From Acinetobacter haemolyticus CIP 64.3 = MTCC 9819 (GTDB taxonomy: Bacteria > Pseudomonadota > Gammaproteobacteria > Pseudomonadales > Moraxellaceae): DNA of 64,000 nt. Where the stretch lies: positions 62,001-126,000 of the forward strand of contig NZ_KB849803.1 of NCBI RefSeq assembly GCF_000369065.1. Direction: 5' to 3'. This document shows, in pieces, positions 57,733 through 64,000 of this stretch (positions are counted from its first letter, which is position 1; each line of letters opens with the position of its first letter). The translations under genes were made by a program, and so were the position numbers. The notes under the pieces were generated by a model. It saw only the letters and a program-made list of their open reading frames with translations, made no database searches and had not been told where the DNA came from.

Positions 57733-58399
57733 ATGACAAAGAATTACTACGAAGAACTAGGCGTGACCCGCGATGCCTCAGCAGATGAAATCAAAAAAGC
57801 CTATCGCAAACTCGCACGCAAATATCATCCCGACATCAGCAAAGAAGCAGATGCCGAAGAGAAGATGCAAGCGATCAATGTCGCCTATGACACCTTAAGC
57901 AATGCTGATAAAAAAGCTGAATATGACCAGATGCTGGATCATCCACAGGGTTTTTCTGGTTTTGGACAACGAACAGGTGGATTCAACCAAGGTTCAAGTG
58001 GATTTGATGGCTCTCAATTTTATCGTCAAAGCTCAGGCGATGGTGCCGACTTTAGCGGTTTTGAAGATCTATTTGGTCGCTTCGGTGCTGGATTTGGTGG
58101 CGGTCAACAACGCTCACAACGTCAGCAACGCAGTTATCGGGGTGAAGATCAACACGCCTCAATTCAAGTGGATATAAGTATTGCTTATCAAGGTTCTACA
58201 CAGCAAATTACCTTACAGATTCCAACCTATAATGTTTATGGTGAACCTGAAATTCAGCGCAAGACATTAGAAGTCAAAATCCCTAAAGGAATGAAAGAAG
58301 GTCAACAAATTCGCCTCACAGGTCAAGGACAAAGTGGAATCAATGGCGGTGAAAATGGCGACTTATATATTGAGATTCAATACAAAGATACAGACAGAA
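57733..58399 (+). pseudogene. cbpA: cbpA 5' part, DnaJ-like chaperone disrupted by an IS3-family element
   Basis: CbpA is a DnaJ-type co-chaperone with a J domain, a Gly/Phe-rich linker and a two-part C-terminal substrate domain. The J domain with the HPD motif (KYHPDISK) is at residues 1-70; the Gly/Phe region follows, and the first C-terminal subdomain starts near 140. The reading continues past the IS boundary and adds about 30 foreign residues before a stop at 58491. The rest is at 59677-59972. Joining 57733-58399 to 59677-59972 restores 320 residues with no frameshift, so the insertion is the only lesion. Confidence 0.93.
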
Positions 58400-58441
58400 T
58401 GATGTGTGCTGAATTAGCAGGAGACTTTCACTTGGGAGATT

Positions 58442-59311
58442 CTAGGCAGCTAACCGATAAAAGTCTTCTGCCATTTGATTTGGTGTCTTAAAATCCAAGC
58501 CTTTTTGAATTCTTCGCTGATTATAAAATAACTCTATATATTTTGTAATATCCGCTTTGGCTTCTTCCCTTGTTTTGTAGTTGCGATGATGGACTAGTTC
58601 ATTTTTGAGTATGCCCCAGAAACTCTCTATCGGTGCATTATCGAAGCAGTCGCCTTTTTTGCTCATTGAACCCTGAAAATCAAATTTCTCAAGTAAGTTT
58701 CGATATTCATTACTGCAATATTGGCTGCCTCTGTCTGAATGTACAATGAGATCTTTAGCAGGTTTCTGATTGCGAATAGCCATATTCAATGCATCACAAA
58801 CAAGCTTGGCTGTCATGCGCTCATTTAAGCTATAGCCAACAACCTGTTTCGTGTAAAGATCTTTGACAGCTGCCAAGTACAACCAGCCCTCAGCCGTCCA
58901 AATGTAGGTAATGTCACTCGACCACGCAAGATTAGGCTTCGTCATTGAAAACTGTTGCTTGAGTAAATTGTCATAAATAGAACGGTTGTGATCACTGTCC
59001 GTGGTTCTTTTGAAACGCTTATGGCGCTTACAATACAACTGATTTGATTTTTTTATTTGGCGCACAGCATACATACTTATTTTGATACTTTGCGCTTGTA
59101 AATGCTTGGTTAATCGAACATAGCCATAGCTTTGTTTGGTTTCTTCATGGGCTATTTTGACCAAAATTGTCTGCTGATTTCGCTGAATTGATCTTTTACT
59201 CATGCCTCGCTTTAGCCAATCATAAAAGCGAGAAACGGATACACGAAGTAATCGAGCCATTAAAATAATCGGAAATAAGTGGCTTTGCGATTTCATATAG
59301 GCGTACCTCAC
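58442..59311 (-). CDS. IS3-family transposase OrfB (DDE integrase domain)
   Basis: 289 residues. An HTH_21-like N-terminus is followed by the rve domain with the catalytic Asp in WSSDITYI, Asp in VHSDRGSQY and Glu in APIESFWG: the complete DDE triad. The C-terminus ends [18 protein letters not shown]. The GTG start overlaps the OrfA stop by 4 bases, but the OrfAB fusion by -1 slippage is probably the active form. Confidence 0.93.
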   Translation of the reverse strand: MRYAYMKSQSHLFPIILMARLLRVSVSRFYDWLKRGMSKRSIQRNQQTILVKIAHEETKQSYGYVRLTKHLQAQSIKISMYAVRQIKKSNQLYCKRHKRFKRTTDSDHNRSIYDNLLKQQFSMTKPNLAWSSDITYIWTAEGWLYLAAVKDLYTKQVVGYSLNERMTAKLVCDALNMAIRNQKPAKDLIVHSDRGSQYCSNEYRNLLEKFDFQGSMSKKGDCFDNAPIESFWGILKNELVHHRNYKTREEAKADITKYIELFYNQRRIQKGLDFKTPNQMAEDFYRLAA

Positions 59312-59607
59312 TGACTTTCTTTGGCAAAGTACGCTGCTGCCTTTTTTAAAAATTCACGTTCCATTTCAGCTGTTTTGAGCTGTTGTTTAAGCTTCTTATT
59401 TTCTTCGAGTAAGGCGTTTAGATCGGGCGAATACTGTTTTGTGCCTGCTAAAGTTCCAGCCTTTGCTTTGTTATTCCAGTTCGAAAGGGTTTGCATTGAA
59501 ATGCCAAGTTGTCTAGCGGATTCCGATACATTACCTTGGTTCTCTTCAATGGCTTTTATGGCTTCAGCTTTAAATTCTGCGGTGTAAGTCTTCTGTTTCT
59601 TGCTCAT
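59308..59607 (-). CDS. IS3-family transposase OrfA
   Basis: 99 residues: an HTH domain (SESARQLGISMQTLSNWNNK) plus a leucine-zipper-like tail (LLEENKKLKQQLKTAEMERE). A slippery A6G run near 59344-59350 (read on the minus strand) could shift ribosomes into the OrfB frame, which is open from that point. This is the usual IS3 arrangement. Confidence 0.92.
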   Translation of the reverse strand: MSKKQKTYTAEFKAEAIKAIEENQGNVSESARQLGISMQTLSNWNNKAKAGTLAGTKQYSPDLNALLEENKKLKQQLKTAEMEREFLKKAAAYFAKESQ

Positions 59608-59676
59608 GGTAAACTCCTAATGAGTATGTATAGTTTACCAAGTTAAACCCTCCTGTTTTTTAAGCACACATCAGAA

Positions 59677-59972
59677 TCCGCGTCGAAGGTGCTGACGTTT
59701 ATCAAACCATTGATGTTGCACCTTGGGAAGCGGGCTTAGGTCAAAGCATCGAAGTCAGTACCCCTGCGGGTCAGCTCAAAGTCAATTTACCGAAAAATGC
59801 AAAAAATGGTCAACAACTTCGTCTAAAAGACAAAGGAATTCCCAGCAAAACCGCAGGTAACCTTTATTTGATCATTAATATTGTTTTACCAGCTGCACAG
59901 AGTGAACAAGAACAACAAGCTTATCAACAATTCGCTGAAGCGTTCTCTTCATTCAAAGCTCGTACCTCATAA
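59677..59972 (+). pseudogene. cbpA: cbpA 3' part, separated by the IS
   Basis: Encodes the end of the second C-terminal subdomain, starting IRVEGADVYQTIDVAPWE and ending FKARTS. It has no start codon of its own in a good context. In the unbroken gene it would follow the DTDR of the first part. It stops 11 bases before cbpM. Confidence 0.9.
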
Positions 59973-59983
59973 GGAGCAAGATC

Positions 59984-60310
59984 ATGACAACTATTCAATA
60001 CAAAGAAATTCAATATGACGGTCATTGCCAAGTTGAAATCGTTGATGAACAATTGGCACTTGATCTTGAACATTTCGCAGAAGCATGCGGTCAAAGTACT
60101 GAATGGGTACTCAAATTGATTGATTACGATATTTTGCAAATCACAGTTGAGCCGCAAAATTATCAATTCATCGGTGAAGATGTTGCCCGTGCTCGTCGAG
60201 CATATCGCTTACAACGTGATTTCGATGCGAGCTTATCAGCAGTTGCTGTCATGCTGGATTTGATTGATGAAGTACAACAATTGCGTAAACAGCTCAAACA
60301 TTTTCATTGA
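59984..60310 (+). CDS. cbpM: CbpA modulator CbpM
   Basis: 108 residues. A MerR-like HTH fold protein that binds the J domain of CbpA and inhibits it. Seen are LEHFAEACGQSTEWVLKLID and the C-terminal LSAVAVMLDLIDEVQQLRKQL. The start follows AGGAG. It is intact, but its partner gene is split by the IS, and any promoter upstream of cbpA is now separated from it by the element. Confidence 0.92.
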   Translation: MTTIQYKEIQYDGHCQVEIVDEQLALDLEHFAEACGQSTEWVLKLIDYDILQITVEPQNYQFIGEDVARARRAYRLQRDFDASLSAVAVMLDLIDEVQQLRKQLKHFH

Positions 60311-60317
60311 ACAAAAG

Positions 60318-60360
60318 AAAATGACTGAGCTTAGATAAGCTATTTCAGCTTAGTCATTTT
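60318..60360. terminator. Bidirectional terminator between cbpM and the CorA gene
   Basis: AAAATGACTGAGCT (60318-60331) pairs with AGCTTAGTCATTTT (60347-60360) with one mismatch. The T-run on either side allows termination both ways. It overlaps the end of the CorA coding region. Confidence 0.85.
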
Positions 60361-61572
60361 CTCCACTTCTTTGAGAGTTTGTTTAATAGGTTCATAATCC
60401 AAGAACCACAATAAATTAATATTACGTTGCTTGTGCTGCTGCGCCAGCAAATCAATCACACTACGCTCGCCTCGTCCAACTAAATGCTGTTGATAGAAAT
60501 AGTACAACAGCAATATGGTGGTCATCAGCATCACGCCCAGCATAATCCAAAATCCAACAGGTGATTTTAATCCAGGAATAAACTCAAAGTTCATTCCATA
60601 AATCCCCGTCAATAAGGTTAATGGTGCAAATACAGCCGTGATAATCGCCAAAATACGCATATTTTCATTGGTCTGATTTGCCGTTGCAGAAAAATGCAAA
60701 TCAATTGCTGATTGAATCGCATTTCGCAACCGAAGCGTATGCTTTTGCACACGCTCAATATGACTCATCAAATCATTTAGGCGAACCAAAAGAATATCTT
60801 GCGTTTTGTATTTTCGTTCACCCACAACATGATGATAGTTATCAACCAACTCATCTCGAAACTCCTGCAAAGTTTCGATTTGTTCCTCACATAAGTTTTC
60901 GATTTGCTGAAACGCCATATCTTCATGAAACAACTGATGCCACTGTTTAAAACGACGATTTCCCTGTAATAGTTGTTGCTGCCAATATTCAACACGACGA
61001 GTTAACGGCGTACGTAGATTCAGATAACCATCAATCATGCTATTGAGTAATCGTAAACACAAATCAGCTGGAGTACTCGGTAATTTACGAGGCTTGTTTT
61101 GTTCTAAAATCGCCCGCTCCATGACCATTTGTAACCGTTGAACATAGTTTTCAACTGCCATATTCCCTTGTTCACGAACACTCACCAATATTCGTGGCGT
61201 CAAGATAAAACTCATTGGGGTTGTTGCAAGACCAAATACACTCTCATGTACATCTAGCACAGGATCATTTTCATAAATCTGATCATCCGCACTAATCAGC
61301 TTACGAAAGACTAATAAATCATATTCTTCGACGGTATCAAAAGCACATGGATGCTCAATATTCAACAAATCTCGCATATGAAATTCATTCAAGACAATGC
61401 CTGTCTGCTCGTAAATATTGTTTTGCCAAGTCTCTGAGTGATTCACTAAATCTTGCCTTAAGCTATCCACCCATAGAAATTCAAGCGTATGCTGTTGTTG
61501 TTCTTGTACGCTCATAAAAATTGTATTTTCACTATTGTGGCGATAGAAATAATAAAGCTGCATAGTGCTCAT
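60340..61572 (-). CDS. CorA-family magnesium/cobalt transporter
   Basis: 410 residues from the start at 61572 (MSTMQLYYFYRH). The long cytosolic N-terminal funnel is followed by two membrane helices, the first ending in the GMN selectivity motif (LLTGIYGMNFEF). It is longer than typical CorA, and the sequence around GMN resembles the ZntB/CorA-like branch, so zinc transport is possible. An in-frame start at 61617 lies in the pnp terminator and is unlikely; 61515 (MSVQEQQQH) is an alternative. Confidence 0.87.
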   Translation of the reverse strand: MSTMQLYYFYRHNSENTIFMSVQEQQQHTLEFLWVDSLRQDLVNHSETWQNNIYEQTGIVLNEFHMRDLLNIEHPCAFDTVEEYDLLVFRKLISADDQIYENDPVLDVHESVFGLATTPMSFILTPRILVSVREQGNMAVENYVQRLQMVMERAILEQNKPRKLPSTPADLCLRLLNSMIDGYLNLRTPLTRRVEYWQQQLLQGNRRFKQWHQLFHEDMAFQQIENLCEEQIETLQEFRDELVDNYHHVVGERKYKTQDILLVRLNDLMSHIERVQKHTLRLRNAIQSAIDLHFSATANQTNENMRILAIITAVFAPLTLLTGIYGMNFEFIPGLKSPVGFWIMLGVMLMTTILLLYYFYQQHLVGRGERSVIDLLAQQHKQRNINLLWFLDYEPIKQTLKEVEKMTKLK

Positions 61573-61603
61573 ATTTAGGTTGAAATTAAAAATATCATGC
61601 CAT

Positions 61604-61631
61604 AAAAAAGTCCGCACGAAGCGGACTTTTT
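61604..61631 (-). terminator. Rho-independent terminator of pnp
   Basis: AAAAAGTCCGC pairs with GCGGACTTTTT (61605-61615 and 61621-61631) around a five-base loop, followed on the minus strand by T. It ends the rpsO-pnp operon. Confidence 0.93.
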
Positions 61632-61647
61632 GTATTTCAAACAGTGA

Positions 61648-63741
61648 TTAAGCTTGTTCGATGTCTTTCATCGTTAACTTGATACGACCACGGTTATCCA
61701 CATCAGCAACCTGTACTTTCAACTCCTGACCTTCTTTCAATACGTCAGTCACATTTGCAATACGCTCATTCGAAATTTGCGAAATGTGAAGTAAACCATC
61801 AGTACCTGGCATGATATTAACGAACGCACCAAATTCAACGATACGAATCACTTTACCATCGTAAATCTTACCTGGTTCAACTTCTGCAGTCAGTGCTTGG
61901 ATTTTTGCAATCGCAGCACGAGCAGCAGCTTTAGTTTCACCAAATACGCGAACTGTACCATTGTCTTCGATATCAATCGCAGCTTTAGTTTCTTCTGTAA
62001 TAGCACGAATGGTAGCACCACCTTTACCAATCACATCACGAATCTTATCTGGATTAATATTAATCACTTCGAAAGTCGGCGCATTTGCGCTGATCTCTGC
62101 ACGCGCACGCGAAATCACTTTATTCATTTCATTCAGGATGTGCATACGACCAGCAAATGCTTGGTTTAATGCAACTTCCATAATTTCTTCAGTGATCCCT
62201 TCGATCTTGATGTCCATTTGAAGCGCAGTAATACCGTTTGCAGAACCTGCGACTTTAAAGTCCATATCACCTAAATGATCTTCATCACCCAAGATGTCAG
62301 AAAGAACTGCGAAACGTTCGCCTTCTTTCACTAAGCCCATCGCAATACCCGCAACTGGTGCTTTTAGTGGAACACCAGCATCCATCAGTGATAATGAAGC
62401 ACCACATACAGAAGCCATTGAAGATGAACCGTTAGATTCAGTAATGTCAGATACGATACGAATCACATACGGGAAGCGGTCAGCCGCAGGAAGAACTGCT
62501 TGAACGCCACGGCGCGCTAAACGACCATGACCGATTTCACGACGCTTAGGACCTGATTCACGACCTGTTTCACCTACAGAGTATGCAGGGAAGTTGTAGT
62601 GCAACATGAAGTTGTCAGTTTTAGTACCAGCAAGGGTATCTACCATCAATGCATCACGTGTGTTACCCAAAGTTGTTGTTACCAACGCCTGAGTTTCACC
62701 GCGTGTGAATAATGCAGAACCGTGTGCACGATCTAATACACCTACTTGAACGTCGATACCACGAACAGTTTTAGTATCACGACCATCAATACGTGGCTTA
62801 CCTGATAGGATATTGTCACGCACAGTACGGTATTTGAGGTCTTCGAATAGTTCGTTTACTTCGTCAGCAATACCCGTTTCGTCATTTTCAGGAACGAACT
62901 GAGCAACAGCTTCTGCATAAAGCGCATCTAGTGCCGCATAACGATCTTGTTTTACTGCAATGGTATATGCTTCAGAAATCTTCGCTTCGAACGCAGTTTT
63001 CAATTGCTCAAGCAACGCTTCATTTTTAGCTGGGGCAACCCAATCAGACTCTTTTGCACCTGCAGCGGCAGCAAACTCTTTAATTGCTTGAATCGCAATT
63101 TGCATTTCGTCATGACCGAAAAGCACAGCACCCAACATTTGGTCTTCTGAAAGTTCTTTCGCTTCAGACTCAACCATTAATACTGCTGACTCTGTACCTG
63201 CAACTACGAGGTCAAGATCAGACTGTGCAAGTTGTTCAAAGTTCGGGTTTAAAACATATTCGCCATTGATCAAACCAACACGCGCACCACCGATTGGACC
63301 ACGGAAAGGTGTGCCAGCAATAGACAATGCTGCAGAAGTACCAAGCATCGCTGCGATGTCAGCATCCATGGTCTTGTCTGAAGAAACCACAGTTGCAGTC
63401 ACTTGGATTTCGTTGAAGTAACCTTCTGGGAACAACGGACGAATTGGACGGTCAATTAGACGTGAGATTAAGGTTTCAGCTTCAGAAGCACGGCCTTCAC
63501 GTTTGCCGTAACCACCTGGGATACGACCAGCAGCATATTGTTTTTCTTGATAGTTAACAGTAAGTGGGAAGAAATCTTGACCCGCTTTTGCTTTAGGTTG
63601 CGCAACAACTGCGACTAAAACAGTTACACCACCCATCGTGACTAAAACTGTATTTGCTTGACGTGCAACGCGACCCGTTTCTAAAACAACTTGGTGTTGA
63701 CCAAATTGAAATTCTTTACGAATGATATTAAACATAGACAT
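61648..63741 (-). CDS. pnp: Polynucleotide phosphorylase
   Basis: 697 residues from the start at 63741 ([11 protein letters not shown]), which has AGGA 11 bases upstream; a start two codons later is also possible. It degrades RNA 3' to 5' using phosphate and works in the degradosome with RNase E. Two RNase PH domains (about 1-215 and 320-545), a KH domain with [11 protein letters not shown] near 565 and a C-terminal S1 domain ([20 protein letters not shown]). It lies downstream of rpsO, the conserved order. Confidence 0.97.
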   Translation of the reverse strand: MSMFNIIRKEFQFGQHQVVLETGRVARQANTVLVTMGGVTVLVAVVAQPKAKAGQDFFPLTVNYQEKQYAAGRIPGGYGKREGRASEAETLISRLIDRPIRPLFPEGYFNEIQVTATVVSSDKTMDADIAAMLGTSAALSIAGTPFRGPIGGARVGLINGEYVLNPNFEQLAQSDLDLVVAGTESAVLMVESEAKELSEDQMLGAVLFGHDEMQIAIQAIKEFAAAAGAKESDWVAPAKNEALLEQLKTAFEAKISEAYTIAVKQDRYAALDALYAEAVAQFVPENDETGIADEVNELFEDLKYRTVRDNILSGKPRIDGRDTKTVRGIDVQVGVLDRAHGSALFTRGETQALVTTTLGNTRDALMVDTLAGTKTDNFMLHYNFPAYSVGETGRESGPKRREIGHGRLARRGVQAVLPAADRFPYVIRIVSDITESNGSSSMASVCGASLSLMDAGVPLKAPVAGIAMGLVKEGERFAVLSDILGDEDHLGDMDFKVAGSANGITALQMDIKIEGITEEIMEVALNQAFAGRMHILNEMNKVISRARAEISANAPTFEVININPDKIRDVIGKGGATIRAITEETKAAIDIEDNGTVRVFGETKAAARAAIAKIQALTAEVEPGKIYDGKVIRIVEFGAFVNIMPGTDGLLHISQISNERIANVTDVLKEGQELKVQVADVDNRGRIKLTMKDIEQA

Positions 63742-63872
63742 GTATTGTATTTTCCTAGTTTTAATTCTAGTGAGACCCCTAAGGTTTGGCATTCAGACTA
63801 CAACGATTATAGATAAATGACAAAGCTTAGAAGCCATCACACTAGACCAAAATTTAAAAAAGTTAAACGCAA

Positions 63873-63898
63873 AGAAGGAGCGAACAAGCGCCCCTTCT
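63873..63898 (-). promoter_or_regulatory. Stem-loop in the rpsO-pnp spacer
   Basis: On the minus strand AGAAGGGGCG pairs with CGCTCCTTCT (63873-63882 and 63889-63898) with one G-U pair. In enteric bacteria this spacer holds an RNase III site through which PNPase controls its own mRNA. A similar role is possible here, as is partial termination. Confidence 0.65.
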
Positions 63899-63904
63899 AA
63901 AAAT

Positions 63905-63924
63905 CATCTAATGTGAATTAGATG
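63905..63924 (-). terminator. Stem-loop closest to rpsO
   Basis: CATCTAAT (63905-63912) and ATTAGATG (63917-63924) form a perfect 8-bp stem with a four-base loop, followed on the minus strand by ATTTTTAG. Probably a partial terminator after rpsO. Confidence 0.7.
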
Positions 63925-63988
63925 AAACTCTCTTTTCAGCGATAAAGCATAGCAACATGCGAAATACCGAAAACAAAGCCAAATCGAA

Positions 63989-64000
63989 TTAACGACGTAA
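63989..64000 (-). CDS. rpsO: rpsO, last codons only (30S ribosomal protein S15)
   Basis: The last bases of the window read, on the minus strand, Leu-Arg-Arg-stop. S15 proteins end in a Leu-Arg-Arg sequence, and rpsO lies upstream of pnp in most gammaproteobacteria. Only three codons are visible, so the call rests mainly on gene order. Confidence 0.6.
   Translation of the reverse strand, partial: LRR

Larger units (their letters stand above)
58400..59673 (-). mobile_element. IS3-family insertion sequence inside cbpA
   Basis: About 1274 bases with imperfect ends: TGATGTGTGCT at the left (58400-58410) and its reverse complement AGCACACATCA at the right (59663-59673), continuing with CAGGAG-type internal similarity. 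Flanking GAA (58397-58399 and 59674-59676) is a 3-bp target duplication. A 5-bp AGAAT duplication with ends shifted by one base is an equally valid reading. It carries OrfA and OrfB, both leftward. Confidence 0.93.

Overview
The window is a chromosomal segment of an Acinetobacter species (Moraxellaceae, Gammaproteobacteria). The protein sequences, the AT-rich base composition, an AbeM-type MATE pump, scattered type II secretion genes, the 24-residue PqqA precursor and an ISAba1-type element all point to this genus. Most of the window is ordinary core genome. I cannot name the species from sequence alone.

Layout. 0-6 kb: ptsP, a YbaY-type lipoprotein and katG. 5.7-6.9 kb: a complete ISAba1-like element with a perfect 9-bp target duplication, inserted 15 bases upstream of a DCC/DoxX gene pair with its outward promoter facing that pair. 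7.7-16.3 kb: an MBL hydrolase, a GST, a WYL regulator, a HAD phosphatase, rluC and rne, with a long and strongly structured rne leader. 16.5-25 kb: an acyl-CoA synthetase, two identical tRNA-Lys genes, hemW, an EamA/YdcZ-like protein, abeM, a UbiB-type kinase, zinc-free L31 behind a Zur box, and crcB with a DUF190 gene behind a fluoride riboswitch. 25-30 kb: HopJ-like protein, flavin reductase, GFA protein, dctA-like carrier, a flavoprotein, a TrmB-like methyltransferase and yacG.

30-34.4 kb is the pyrroloquinoline quinone operon pqqABCDE followed by an M19 dipeptidase. It includes the 24-residue pqqA, a stem-loop between pqqA and pqqB, and a perfect CRP-type palindrome upstream. 34.8-42.9 kb: an unknown 578-residue protein, an MBL hydrolase, hemH, a DUF4062 protein, murI, a DUF1285 protein and ETF-ubiquinone oxidoreductase.

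43-46.5 kb is the most interesting region. It encodes an ECF sigma factor, a zinc-finger anti-sigma factor, a DUF2063 protein, a DUF692 (MNIO) enzyme, a secreted Lys-Cys-Gly repeat peptide and a divergent DoxX-type membrane protein. This is the architecture of the bufferin/Hvf copper-binding RiPP metallophores. The two divergent transcripts have matching ECF-like promoter candidates (TGTAAK-N16-CGWCTA), which suggests that one sigma factor drives both. The repeats read Asp-Ala-Lys-Cys-Gly rather than the Glu-Gly-Lys-Cys-Gly known for the family. Thus two RiPP systems (PQQ and a bufferin) lie about 9 kb apart, each with a hairpin between precursor and maturation genes.

46.6-64 kb: tusA, corC, lnt, gspF-gspG, priA, a KefB/C-type antiporter, hslO, an AT-rich orphan gene, cbpA split by an IS3-family element, cbpM, a CorA-type transporter, pnp and the last codons of rpsO at the window edge.
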